From positions 1 to 39,941 of the IMG/VR virus record IMGVR_UViG_3300049847_000087: a DNA stretch of 39,941 bases; one strand, 5' to 3'. This document shows positions 30,825-39,193 of the stretch, in pieces. The notes beneath the pieces were generated by a model. That model saw nothing but the letters and a program-made list of their open reading frames with translations, made no database searches and had not been told where the DNA came from. The translations under genes were made by a program, and so were the position numbers. The stretch comes from a virus. How positions within the stretch are numbered: the first letter of the stretch is position 1; every line of letters begins with the position of its first letter.

Positions 30825-32924
30825 TCAGTGATTAGCTGCCTTCTCACCAGCCTGCAACAACCGTTGCGCGGCTTCCCGATTATGACGGGCCTCCTGCTCG
30901 GTATTGAGCAGTTTCGCAGCGGAGGTGATTTCCGCCACGTCGCGAGCTGTATGCGCCCGGATCTGCGTATCGTGGACCTTGGTTTCCGCATTGAGCTGCG
31001 ACTTCTCGCGCTCCACATGCATCCAGCCCTGCTCCACGGATACCTTGTACTTCAGCTCTGCCTGTAGCTCCTGAATGGTCTGCTGCTGGACCTGCATCTG
31101 CTTCTGCAATGCCCCGATGATGGTCTGAGCCTGTTTCGGCATCCCTTCAACAGTCTTTTCGATCGCTGTCGGATTCAGCGCCATCAACCGATCAGCAATC
31201 TCTTCGGCGTAGGGGAAATCCTGCGCCCGCAACACCAGATCGCCGGAAGTCTTGGCGATCTCCTCGCCGAGCGGCGTTCCGAGTATGCCGATCATTGCAT
31301 CAGCACCCTCCTCGCGCTTGGTCTGATACCCAGGGCCGGCATCAATCACCACATCGTAGCGGCCCACTTGCAGGTTGTTCTTGATGTTCAGAACCGCCTG
31401 AGTCATCGGGTCTTTCTGCTGCTCATTCAGCTTGACCATTTCCGCCTTGCCATCCTCGCGGATAATGCGCTGAATCCGTTCGGTGTCGTAATAGTACGGA
31501 ATCAGATCGAGCAGGATTCTCCCGGTGTGGGCGATGCTGAATACCTGATTGTCGTAATACTGATAATGGGTGTTATCGGTAAGCCCCTGCCGCCGTTGCA
31601 GGGCTTTTCCTGAAACCACCGTTCCACGAGTATCCTGATTGGGCTCGTTCGGCATCCCGGCGACTGACAGCAGATCGTTGTACGCGCCCTGCGCCGCATT
31701 GACCGCACCCGCCGCAATCCCCGCCGGCTGAGTCCGTTGCGGCATCGGCAATGTCGAACCATCAGGCCCGGTTATCGGCTTGTATTCGAGCCGTGAGTAG
31801 GTCCGCGTATTGGCGTCATTCCACTCCGGATGACCGTCAAACTGCCCCTCCGCCCCCACCCATGGAGCCTTCGGTGCCAGGGCGATCATTTCAGTCTCAG
31901 CCGAGCGCCAGTAATTAGTCATCCGAGCCGGATCACGCAGCGACCGGACCATCCCCTTGCGCTCTACCTGACCGTTGATGTCAAGTGTGTTGCCTTCACA
32001 TCGAACTACCGGAATCCACCGGCCCGGCAACACCCTGCGGTCAACAATCTTGCAGCCATTGATCCGATACCACTCGATTTGCCGACTGCATGAGGGTCGG
32101 GTTATCGGCCGTCCGGACTTATCCCGCGCAAACTCATACCCAGCCGCAATCATCACTTCAGGGGAGGGAAGCTGCGAAGCCAGCCGGGTAGTCCCATCCG
32201 CCATCTGATGCAACGTGTCGGAGCGCTCCACAATCCTGAAATACTCGGCGAGTCTGATCTCCTCCTTCGACTCCCAGTCGGATAGCTCATCCCCCGCCCC
32301 GGTAAGACTCCATTCGGCATTGTCCGCTTTGGGATATAGCCGCTTGTACTCAATCCGCTTCATGGTCCCGGAGAAAATGAACCAGCGCATGTCCGAACCA
32401 TCGGGCATCACTGAGGCAGGATCAATGTAACCAGTGAAAGCGTTCTGCACCGCCTGAATCTTGAGTTCCTGATCGAAACTCTGCTCATCGAGATATTCGG
32501 CCATGATCCGCCAATACCCCCATCCAGCCCTGACAGCCGCAGCCCCGCCGGTGTCATAGGCATAGGAGGCCTGACTGGCGGTCTCAATGTGCCGAATCAG
32601 TCCATTCAGCACCTCGGAAGTCTGAATATCTGCCCCATCACCTACCGGGTGCGATTTGATCCGTGGCCGCTGCTGCTTCAGGTTGTTGATGATCCGGGAA
32701 ACAAAGGTCTCAGTGTGATTGATGGTGAGCGCCGGCCGGTTTTCCTGACTCCGCAGCCGATACAGGTCATTCGGCCACTGCTCGCCATTCACAAACTGAA
32801 GGTCATCAATTGCCTTGACCCGGTTTGCAGATTCCGCATCACAGGCCATCCGGAACCGTTCGGCACACTCCCGGAAAATATCATCATCGGAAACCGCATC
32901 GCGGTCCCGCTCATCGCCTGTCAC
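30825..32924 (-). CDS. portal protein, P22 gp1-like
   Basis: A 699-residue protein matching the P22 portal family (gp1: 725). The N-terminal region (INHTETFVSRIINNLKQQRP, then VLNGLIRHIETASQASYAYD and RAGWGYWRIMAEYLDE) is characteristic. The C-terminal third is a long helical region (QKQMQVQQQTIQELQAELKY) which corresponds to the barrel. It forms the DNA channel at one vertex. GTG start overlaps the previous stop as GTGA. Confidence 0.92.
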   Translation of the reverse strand: MTGDERDRDAVSDDDIFRECAERFRMACDAESANRVKAIDDLQFVNGEQWPNDLYRLRSQENRPALTINHTETFVSRIINNLKQQRPRIKSHPVGDGADIQTSEVLNGLIRHIETASQASYAYDTGGAAAVRAGWGYWRIMAEYLDEQSFDQELKIQAVQNAFTGYIDPASVMPDGSDMRWFIFSGTMKRIEYKRLYPKADNAEWSLTGAGDELSDWESKEEIRLAEYFRIVERSDTLHQMADGTTRLASQLPSPEVMIAAGYEFARDKSGRPITRPSCSRQIEWYRINGCKIVDRRVLPGRWIPVVRCEGNTLDINGQVERKGMVRSLRDPARMTNYWRSAETEMIALAPKAPWVGAEGQFDGHPEWNDANTRTYSRLEYKPITGPDGSTLPMPQRTQPAGIAAGAVNAAQGAYNDLLSVAGMPNEPNQDTRGTVVSGKALQRRQGLTDNTHYQYYDNQVFSIAHTGRILLDLIPYYYDTERIQRIIREDGKAEMVKLNEQQKDPMTQAVLNIKNNLQVGRYDVVIDAGPGYQTKREEGADAMIGILGTPLGEEIAKTSGDLVLRAQDFPYAEEIADRLMALNPTAIEKTVEGMPKQAQTIIGALQKQMQVQQQTIQELQAELKYKVSVEQGWMHVEREKSQLNAETKVHDTQIRAHTARDVAEITSAAKLLNTEQEARHNREAAQRLLQAGEKAANH

Positions 32925-33229
32925 GCAGCGACCTTGGGGGCTTTATCGCTGTACTGACGCAGAGCAGTGGAGACTTCCAACAGAGTCGCCCGGATGGTGT
33001 TCGATACCTCCATGTGACGGTTCTCGCTGTCCACCGCTCCAGCCCGGAGCGTCTGGGCCGTCTCGAGCACGCCAGCCAAGCCCTCCATTGCTTCCTGCAT
33101 CTGCCGGATGCGGTTTGCAGCCTGAATCAGCAGCGGCTTCAGTTCTTTCGGCGCCTGAAACTCAGCCCTTCGCAGGGCTTCAATCAGGTTATCGGTATGG
33201 GGTATCTCGAATTTCACTAGCTCATCCAT
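32921..33229 (-). CDS. hypothetical helical protein between terminase and portal
   Basis: A 102-residue, almost entirely helical protein (DNLIEALRRAEFQAPKELKP, IRQMQEAMEGLAGVLETAQT, TLLEVSTALRQYSDKAPK) overlapping both TerL and portal genes. No membrane segment or Cys. A role in packaging or head assembly is possible by position only. Likely real. Confidence 0.7.
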   Translation of the reverse strand: MDELVKFEIPHTDNLIEALRRAEFQAPKELKPLLIQAANRIRQMQEAMEGLAGVLETAQTLRAGAVDSENRHMEVSNTIRATLLEVSTALRQYSDKAPKVAA

Positions 33230-34641
33230 CCGGCAGAGAGCGCCGGCCGTTGGGAATGGGTTTTAACCCGCTGATTCTGAACCGTTGCAAAGCGGCGCAT
33301 CATCATCGCATACCGCGTAGCGGCCATCAGATCATCGCCGACCTTAACGATCAGCCCATCTTTGCGGTGATACAGGTTGAACTCCTCGAACCAGTCGGCA
33401 AGGTGACTGAATACCTTGAGCCGGCCGGTCTGCATCCGGTCCAACATCTCCATCACTCCCGCCTCAACTCCGTTGGTGCCATCCTCAAAAGTGGCCCGAC
33501 AGGGGAGCAGATTGAGCCCCTGCTCGCGGTACTGAGTCGCTAGCTGTAGTCCAGAGCCCTTGTCGTGCTGCAGCCCATCGTGCGGCCATGCCCACGGCAA
33601 CCAGCCGCCCCAGGCCTTTACCGAAGCAGCGAAGAGTACGGGTGTCTGCTCGCGAATGCGGTGCGTTGCAGTAATATAAAGTGTGTCCGCATCACGATCC
33701 CAGGCAACCCGTACTCCCGCCGATGGGTGATCCCAGCCAAAGTCGATACCGCCTATTTGCGGCCAGTGGGCGGGGATCGCGAAAGACTCCACCCGAATCT
33801 CATCATCGTCGATGGGGAAGACACGACCAGAACCCAACTGCGGGATGCCCTTTGTACGCGCATCACGCTCGAACGGCTTGTAGCTGGCGATGATCGCAGC
33901 ACGCTGCTCGGCGGTGAAATGCGCTGCATCATCAATCCCCATCTGGGTGAAGTGAGTGCCGGGAATCTTGTCGATAATGAACCGCTTCACCACCTCCGAC
34001 ATCCCCAGCAGCGGGGTAAAGGTGATAAAGGTCATTCCGCCCGTGGCATTAGTGCGGGTCAACCCTTCGGTGTAAATGTCCTGTGGCGGCTCCTCATCGA
34101 ACCAGACGAAGTCCAAGCTCTCGCCCTGCCACTTCTCACGGCCCTGCTCATACGTTTTGAAGTAGAGAACCGAATTCTCACCCGAAACGTGTTTGACGCG
34201 GATCGAGTCCACCGCATCCGCCATGCCCCTGGAGTTCGAGGGCGGGTGTAAATGCTCCTTGGGGATCGCTCCGGTGCCAATCGCTCCCGGACGGCCTAGC
34301 AGGATGCGTTGCGGGTTGTCACGGGTGGACGTTACGGTAACGCCTGCAGCCCACGCCACGGTGGGCTTATCGAACCTCCGGCCCCGCCAGTCGTCAGGAT
34401 AGAGCCCGGTCAGGTGCATGGCAGTCTCCATGCCTGCCGCCAAGGTTTTCCCTAGCTGGTTGCCGGCCATCAGCAACCGCTCGCGAAAGCTACTCCCCGC
34501 CCGGTGAAACTCCGTCTGCTTCGGGTAGGGCCGATACGTCCTCAACTGGTTGTAGCTCGCCCTCAAACGTAATTCGCTCTCGATCCGACTGAGCACTAAG
34601 GCTGGATCGCAACCGTTCAGCAATTCCGCTAAGTTCGTCAT
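33217..34641 (-). CDS. terL: terminase large subunit, P22 gp2-like
   Basis: A 474-residue packaging motor. Walker A MAGNQLGKT (K65, T66), Walker B with catalytic carboxylate DFVWFDEEPP (178-186), the neighbouring IYTEGLTRTN and ITFTPLLGMS, and the nuclease metal site beginning GGIDFGWDHP (D300) all match P22 gp2. A late Asp in GDDLMAATRYAMMMRRF completes the RNase H-like nuclease. The N-terminal 58 residues before Walker A have the P22 length, which supports the ATG at 34641 even though that makes a 152-nt overlap with the small-subunit gene. It probably packages by the headful mechanism. Confidence 0.95.
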   Translation of the reverse strand: MTNLAELLNGCDPALVLSRIESELRLRASYNQLRTYRPYPKQTEFHRAGSSFRERLLMAGNQLGKTLAAGMETAMHLTGLYPDDWRGRRFDKPTVAWAAGVTVTSTRDNPQRILLGRPGAIGTGAIPKEHLHPPSNSRGMADAVDSIRVKHVSGENSVLYFKTYEQGREKWQGESLDFVWFDEEPPQDIYTEGLTRTNATGGMTFITFTPLLGMSEVVKRFIIDKIPGTHFTQMGIDDAAHFTAEQRAAIIASYKPFERDARTKGIPQLGSGRVFPIDDDEIRVESFAIPAHWPQIGGIDFGWDHPSAGVRVAWDRDADTLYITATHRIREQTPVLFAASVKAWGGWLPWAWPHDGLQHDKGSGLQLATQYREQGLNLLPCRATFEDGTNGVEAGVMEMLDRMQTGRLKVFSHLADWFEEFNLYHRKDGLIVKVGDDLMAATRYAMMMRRFATVQNQRVKTHSQRPALSAGWMS

Positions 34642-34903
34642 CCGTCAATCCGTCCAGTGGACGTGTAATCTCCAATTGCTTCGGCATCAGCGCCGCAATG
34701 ACCATCAGGTACTTGTCAGGGCGCTTCGCAGCACATTCAGCAATGGCCTGTTTGCCGACCCGCTCAAAACTATCAGCTAACTCCTTGATGAATCGGCCCT
34801 GAATAAGCGCTCGCGAGGCAGTCGGCTTGCCCCCAGGATTGGGCGACACCCCGGGCTGCCACGGCGGCCGGAGACCAATCATATTTGGCGCTGGATTGCC
34901 CAC
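34490..34903 (-). CDS. terminase small-subunit-like protein
   Basis: A 137-residue protein beginning with the PGVSPNPGGKPTASRAL segment seen in DUF5681-type phage proteins placed before TerL and regarded as small terminase subunits. Helices around ALIQGRFIKELADSFERVGK could form the DNA-binding or oligomer part. It is shorter than P22 gp3 and not clearly homologous to it. It starts at GTG 34903 (or ATG 34882). Its last 50 codons overlap TerL in another frame. Confidence 0.7.
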   Translation of the reverse strand: MGNPAPNMIGLRPPWQPGVSPNPGGKPTASRALIQGRFIKELADSFERVGKQAIAECAAKRPDKYLMVIAALMPKQLEITRPLDGLTDDELSGIAERLRSSLSAQSDRERITFEGELQPVEDVSALPEADGVSPGGE

Positions 34904-34917
34904 GGTGAAACTGTCCG

Positions 34918-35337
34918 TTATTGCGATGCAGAACGAAGGTCATCCCTGACGATCGCCACATCCCGCTCAGAAACGAGCAGATGCACTGAGCCATCAATGA
35001 TGATCTGCTGAAACATGTAACCGCCGATCTCCAACCCTCCCAGTTCCACGACATCCCCCACCTTCACTTGGGTGGGAATGAATACGTCTGAGAGCCAGGT
35101 CTTTTTGCGGTCCGGGCTGTATTCGCGCCGGTACTTACCCGGGCCGACCGCGAGAACCTCCCCGCGGACCGGATAACCCTGCCGGATGGCGACGAGGGTA
35201 GATGAAGCGTCCCATTCCATAGGGCGGATAAGCAGATGGTCTTGGGTGGGGCGAAGCCGTTCTCCGGGCTGGAGAAAGTCCGGCCGGGAGCGGTCAATTC
35301 GTACCCCATCACTTTTTGCGCTTACGATACTCGGCAT
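34918..35337 (-). CDS. GroES-like co-chaperonin
   Basis: A 139-residue protein with the Cpn10 sequence pattern: LRPTQDHLLIRPM (residues 28-40), a mobile-loop region with hydrophobic patch (DASSTLVAI, 43-51), PVRGEVLAVGPGKY (56-69), VKVGDVVELGG (91-101) and the closing VHLLVSERDVAIV. Host GroES is about 97 residues; the extra length is an N-terminal extension and a longer loop (about 70-90). It may replace host GroES to fold phage proteins, as T4 gp31 does for its coat. It lies immediately before the terminase genes and overlaps a 46-residue gene by 29 nt. Confidence 0.82.
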   Translation of the reverse strand: MPSIVSAKSDGVRIDRSRPDFLQPGERLRPTQDHLLIRPMEWDASSTLVAIRQGYPVRGEVLAVGPGKYRREYSPDRKKTWLSDVFIPTQVKVGDVVELGGLEIGGYMFQQIIIDGSVHLLVSERDVAIVRDDLRSASQ

Positions 35338-35449
35338 AAGCTACTGCGGCGCGCTGGGACTTTCGCGGGAAACTCTTTCTGGACTCTTTGGAGCCCATAT
35401 ACCGGGCGATGAAGTCAGAAAGTTTCTCGCCCTTGACCGGTTCAGGCAT
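35309..35449 (-). CDS. 46-residue basic protein
   Basis: ATG at 35449 to TGA at 35309. The product (MPEPVKGEKLSDFIARYM, then GSKESRKSFPRKSQRAAVAY ending YRKRKK) is strongly basic. Phages often carry tiny proteins near the terminase with a 'KS..Q..A.AYAE.R' motif, and this fits. No good Shine-Dalgarno sequence is visible. It fills the space between the Q-like and GroES-like genes. Confidence 0.6.
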   Translation of the reverse strand: MPEPVKGEKLSDFIARYMGSKESRKSFPRKSQRAAVAYAEYRKRKK

Positions 35450-35469
35450 GATTTATCGGAGGATAACTC

Positions 35470-35489
35470 TGCATAATGCCGACTATGCA
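35470..35489. promoter_or_regulatory. inverted repeat after the Q-like gene
   Basis: TGCATA (35470-35475) and TATGCA (35484-35489) form a perfect 6-bp inverted repeat with an 8-nt loop, in the only intergenic gap behind the Q-like gene, where lambdoid phages have their late promoter and Q-binding site. No convincing -35/-10 pair was found, so this remains a candidate regulatory site. Confidence 0.35.
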
Positions 35490-35492
35490 CAA

Positions 35493-35891
35493 TTAAAAGT
35501 GGACATCAAGCAGTCCGAGCAGAATCCACTGAGCATCCTTCAGGTGACGGGAAAATGATGTTCTTGGCAGTCCAGCCCGTTTGGCGCGTAACTCCATCGG
35601 CTCATTGCCGTACTGATATTGGACAATCACCACGCGGCGCTTCTGCGCGGAGCGCCGTCCTAGTTCAGCAATTGCCCTATCGACTTGCGCAATCTCATCC
35701 GGCATCGCTACCGGTGGCCGTCCCTGCTGAATCGCTCCCGCGCCCTGCCTCATTACCCGGCTGATGATGTTCTCGGCCGGATACCCGAGATTAATCCCAT
35801 GATCCCGTGCCCATGCCGCCCACGCTCTGAGTCGGTTATCGACCCATACCAGCTCATCAGCCAGCCTGCGGTGGGATTCCAGCCCGATCAA
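35493..35891 (-). CDS. late antiterminator Q-like protein
   Basis: A 132-residue protein. The order 'AQVDRAIAELGRRSAQKRRV-V-VQYQYG...ELRAKRAGLPRTSFSRHLKDAQW' matches one of the phage antitermination protein Q families, in which a helical part precedes an HTH (about 100-122: MELRAKRAGLPRTSFSRHL). Q loads on RNA polymerase near the late promoter and lets it ignore terminators. Position, just ahead of the packaging and structural genes, is as in lambdoid phages. TTG start in a TTGA overlap with RusA. Confidence 0.78.
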   Translation of the reverse strand: MIGLESHRRLADELVWVDNRLRAWAAWARDHGINLGYPAENIISRVMRQGAGAIQQGRPPVAMPDEIAQVDRAIAELGRRSAQKRRVVIVQYQYGNEPMELRAKRAGLPRTSFSRHLKDAQWILLGLLDVHF

Positions 35892-36241
35892 ATCAGTTCC
35901 ACCCGCACGATACAGCGAGGGTTTTTCGGATCAGGCATCAGCCGATCTATCTCCAATCGGACGATTTGGGAATCATCGCCAAACACTCGCGCATGCTGTA
36001 GCGAGTCCAACAACCCCTTGATTGGGTTATCTATGTCCCGTTTCCGATAGTCCGGAGGATGGAGGGTGATGGCAATCGTCAGCGGACCTAACAGGATGCG
36101 CTTGCGGGGCCCGGTTTTGTTGAAGGCGGCGAGCACCTCGAGACGGAAGGCTAGGGCTTTATCGGTCAGGAAGTTTCGCGTGCCGTTGCGTCCCCAATAG
36201 TGATTTATGGAGGGCGGATAGGGCAGCGAAAGAAACGTCAT
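35888..36241 (-). CDS. rusA: Holliday junction resolvase RusA
   Basis: A 117-residue protein, the usual size. Start at the ATG at 36241, overlapping the previous stop; upstream in-frame codons give a non-conserved extension. The catalytic acidic set is present: KRDIDN (D69, D71) and GDDSQI (D89, D90). PPSINHYWGRNG near the N-terminus is also typical. It cuts four-way junctions and debranches DNA before packaging. It lies between an HNH-type nuclease and the Q-like gene, as in the lambdoid nin region. Confidence 0.93.
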   Translation of the reverse strand: MTFLSLPYPPSINHYWGRNGTRNFLTDKALAFRLEVLAAFNKTGPRKRILLGPLTIAITLHPPDYRKRDIDNPIKGLLDSLQHARVFGDDSQIVRLEIDRLMPDPKNPRCIVRVELI

Positions 36242-36909
36242 CCGACCGGCCGGTAGACCGCCGGCAGGTAAGCATGGATGCCGCGTTCCGCTGCCCACTC
36301 CCACAGCCGCTTCGGTTCCAGATCGTAGACATGTTCCACGTGAAACAACTCCCGCAGTTTCCCCCATGCCCAATCCTCCACGGCTTGCAGTCGGTATAAG
36401 TCCCAGGTCTCGCGCGGCCACAGAGCAGTTTCCCCTTTGGCGTGCTGAATCGAATGGTGGAAGTGACACAGGGGAATCGCAGAGTACGGCGGCTTGATCC
36501 CAACCCCCGCACCATCGGCAATCCTTCGAACGTGCGCCGCCACCACATCGCCCTGACAATGGCCTAGATCAGATGCGGCACAGGGTTGAGTCGCAACCCA
36601 GCGTAGAAACTCGGCATCCGGCCCGATCCGCTTCCATACTTCAGGCGCCCGGCAGAACCCTGACAGTCGCAGGACTCGTGCTTCTTGGCCGTAAGGATGC
36701 CGGGAAGTCGGAGTGCTGAGGAGGGACCGTTCCTCGGCTGCGGATGGGGCCTCCGACCTCCCGGACAAATCGAGCGGTGCAATCGCCACGGATTGACCTA
36801 TTTTCAGAACCCACAACGGAACGTGTTCAGTGGGTAAATCTACGCTGAGACGGGTTGAGCCGTCCACCAGGGAGCGATAGCCGGCGATTTGCGCGGCGAT
36901 AGCGGTCAT
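36238..36909 (-). CDS. HNH-like nuclease (DUF968-like)
   Basis: A 223-residue protein. N-terminal 45 residues (IAGYRSLVDGSTRLSVDLP) resemble a small beta domain found at the front of phage nucleases. The C-terminal half has an HNH/beta-beta-alpha-metal arrangement: C110...C118, AAHVRRIADGAGVGIKPPYS with H126, then IPLCHFHHSIQH (C148, H151, H152, H156). This fits DUF968-like recombination nucleases located in nin-type regions. The middle (50-80) is low complexity. Overlaps rusA by ATGA. Confidence 0.7.
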   Translation of the reverse strand: MTAIAAQIAGYRSLVDGSTRLSVDLPTEHVPLWVLKIGQSVAIAPLDLSGRSEAPSAAEERSLLSTPTSRHPYGQEARVLRLSGFCRAPEVWKRIGPDAEFLRWVATQPCAASDLGHCQGDVVAAHVRRIADGAGVGIKPPYSAIPLCHFHHSIQHAKGETALWPRETWDLYRLQAVEDWAWGKLRELFHVEHVYDLEPKRLWEWAAERGIHAYLPAVYRPVG

Positions 36910-36910
36910 A

Positions 36911-39193
36911 TCAAAGTCGTCCCATCGGAGCGAATCGTTTGCCTATTTCCGCGAGATTTCCCTTGTAGGCAACAATAACCTTTTGCTCGCGCTTTGGAAA
37001 CTTGCGCAAGTGGAGCGTTTTCTTAGCATGTGCTAAACGAGTGAATTCACTTTCCAGATAAACGATCTTGTTGTAGACCGAAAGCCCCTCGTTCTTGAAA
37101 AACAATTCATGCTCGGCTTCGCAACAGTAATAAGCCCCATTCTTATCCCTGCTATCACCAGTGATTACCACGAAAAAACAATTGTCATTGAGGTGAGAAA
37201 TCGCCTTTCGATAGCCTGAGAACAATAATTCCCTGAATTCTGCATATGTCGGGCATGAATTTATTTCTCCAGGAGGAGGCTTGCCGTCATAATCAAGGTA
37301 CTTTTCAACCTTATAGTACGGCGGACAGGTAAACACGAGATCGAACATCCCATCCGGTTCAAAGATTGAACTGTCGCTTTGAATCCATTTCACGCTCTCA
37401 AATTCGCTGCACAATTTATTGTTCGCATCGCACTGATTACGCCTGATCTCGCTGGCAACATATTCATACCCGCAGCCACCCGACACATACCCCATCTGCA
37501 CCCCGCCGCCGAAGGGGTTGTAGACGCGCCGTCCATCGCGGGGCATGAAAAATCGAGCAATGACTTCGCACGCAACGGGATCGAGAACGGAGGCATTTCC
37601 ATTATGGGCGCGCCCCTCTTCCTTGCCGGGTTTTGTGGGGTCTTTCGTCACCACATTCGCCATGCCCTGCGTCCCCTGCCAGCACCCCTCACGGGTCGCA
37701 AAAGCTGCGTTCGGCACTCCATTGCGTTCGCCCGCATCGTCAATGCGCTTGCGCCATTCGGCCTTTGACCGCAGCCAATCACCTTTCACTGAATTCCACA
37801 CGTTCGTCATTGTGATGTGCGCCAAATACTTCATGCGCATGGAGGCGATATCTCCCTTCACCATGTAGTGAAATCCTGACATTTTCAGGTACGTCACAAA
37901 CCCGAGAGACTCAAAAAGCGCAGGGGTCTCGAACTTGCTCTTCGGGTCCGTTGTGATCATCGACGGATAATCATAGGTGTTGCGAGCAATCACCTCTCGC
38001 GCTAGCTGCGCATATAACTCGTGAGTGAATACCGCGGGGTCAATGACAGATTGCAGAAGGCAAAATTCCCGGCTGACATGATTGACTTGAAAGGTGAAAA
38101 ATCCGCTGAACTCGCCATTTACCTTAAGAATGATGGCCGAATGAATTTGCATATTCTTACGCGCTGCACGCTTCGCGATAACGTCAGCGATAGCAAGCCT
38201 ACTCACATCGGCCTCATATCCTGAGCCGATCACCTTCTCGACATATACCCATTCGACTTCCTGCGGAAACAACGACAAATTGTCGAGATAAGTTTCCACA
38301 GGCAGTCGTGTTTCTATTTTCGGTCCACTTTCTAACGCTTCCATATGAGCCCCACATTGATCGGCACAGCCAGCACACACCCCTAGGTATACGCCGCGGT
38401 TATGTAGGGAAATTGATTTACCACCGCCGACAGCCCCCACAATTCTGTCAACGATCAAATGCCCATCGATCACCCGTTGATCGGTCGAAGGAATTCGTAA
38501 CGGATTATCTATATTTGGCTGCAATTCGAGCAGCATTTCCTGCGTTTTACGCCGTTCAATCCCCCACGCCGTAGCACCGAAATTGCAGGTCACAACCCGC
38601 GCAACACTTTTCAGGCCGGCGCCTCTGATGCGCTCTATTTGTCGCAACCTATGCCTTAATTCCGCAGGGGTATCTAAGGCGCTCACCGAGGTATTGATTA
38701 CCGCTCGCACCGCGAGAAGTCGTGTCAAGTGTGCATCGGATAACTTTTGCCAATGCTTCGTGATGATTACCGGGTGCTTTCCAGTTGATTCGAGCATTTC
38801 ACAAACTGAAACGGTGTTTTCCCAATCGCCGCACGGATCGCCTGCCGTTCCGACGCGATACCAGTTAGTGCGGAAATCCCGCACCGTTTTCCATACCTCG
38901 CGCCATGACCAAGGTGCGGGCTTTCTTGACACCGATACGGTGAAGTCTCGCCCGTAGCGCTTGGCGGTCGTCGCGGCATAACAGGCTCCGTAACACCCGG
39001 TGCCAGGATACGCTGCCATGCCACTGTGGCAACCTTTCACCGTGTCAACATCAAGTACGCCCTTCAAGTTTTCCTGAGCCGTCAGAATGGGGCGATATGG
39101 TAGATTTATTCCTTCAACGAATGTCGTTTGCACAACGACATGCGGATGAAATTCCAATACTTGCTCCGCTGATTGCTGGCATTCGACGCTCAC
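36911..39193 (-). CDS. radical-SAM-like/GNAT/DNA methyltransferase fusion
   Basis: A 760-residue, three-part protein. Part 1 (about 30-300) has a Cys cluster of the type C55-x11-C67-x3-C71 in GTGCYGACYAATTAKRYG, then RVGTAGDPCGDW and VIITKHW, an order like that of DUF5131/radical-SAM TIM barrels, and a second cluster VCAGCADQC (C273, C276, C280). Part 2 (about 315-447) is GNAT-like, with LKVNGEFSGFFTF and PALFESLGF. Part 3 (about 490-745) is an amino-methyltransferase: YNPFGGG (558-564, SAM site) before FTCPPYY (621-627, catalytic motif IV). The order I then IV suggests a gamma- or alpha-like layout. GTG start with GAAGG 7 nt upstream. A DNA base hypermodification enzyme is the best reading; which base and which group are unknown. 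Confidence 0.75.
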   Translation of the reverse strand: MSVECQQSAEQVLEFHPHVVVQTTFVEGINLPYRPILTAQENLKGVLDVDTVKGCHSGMAAYPGTGCYGACYAATTAKRYGRDFTVSVSRKPAPWSWREVWKTVRDFRTNWYRVGTAGDPCGDWENTVSVCEMLESTGKHPVIITKHWQKLSDAHLTRLLAVRAVINTSVSALDTPAELRHRLRQIERIRGAGLKSVARVVTCNFGATAWGIERRKTQEMLLELQPNIDNPLRIPSTDQRVIDGHLIVDRIVGAVGGGKSISLHNRGVYLGVCAGCADQCGAHMEALESGPKIETRLPVETYLDNLSLFPQEVEWVYVEKVIGSGYEADVSRLAIADVIAKRAARKNMQIHSAIILKVNGEFSGFFTFQVNHVSREFCLLQSVIDPAVFTHELYAQLAREVIARNTYDYPSMITTDPKSKFETPALFESLGFVTYLKMSGFHYMVKGDIASMRMKYLAHITMTNVWNSVKGDWLRSKAEWRKRIDDAGERNGVPNAAFATREGCWQGTQGMANVVTKDPTKPGKEEGRAHNGNASVLDPVACEVIARFFMPRDGRRVYNPFGGGVQMGYVSGGCGYEYVASEIRRNQCDANNKLCSEFESVKWIQSDSSIFEPDGMFDLVFTCPPYYKVEKYLDYDGKPPPGEINSCPTYAEFRELLFSGYRKAISHLNDNCFFVVITGDSRDKNGAYYCCEAEHELFFKNEGLSVYNKIVYLESEFTRLAHAKKTLHLRKFPKREQKVIVAYKGNLAEIGKRFAPMGRL

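Noticed and set aside
32815-33543. A 242-codon + strand frame over the portal/terminase border
   Set aside because: It is antisense to three well-identified packaging genes, and its product has a random, Arg/Pro/Ser-rich composition.
35450-35492. Late promoter behind the Q-like gene
   Set aside because: TTGTGC is present, but no -10 box with more than three matching bases stands at 16-18 nt; only the inverted repeat is reported.
36242-36559. N-terminal extension of RusA (about 106 extra residues)
   Set aside because: The extension reads antisense-like low-complexity sequence within the HNH gene's region; the ATG at 36241 gives the standard RusA length.
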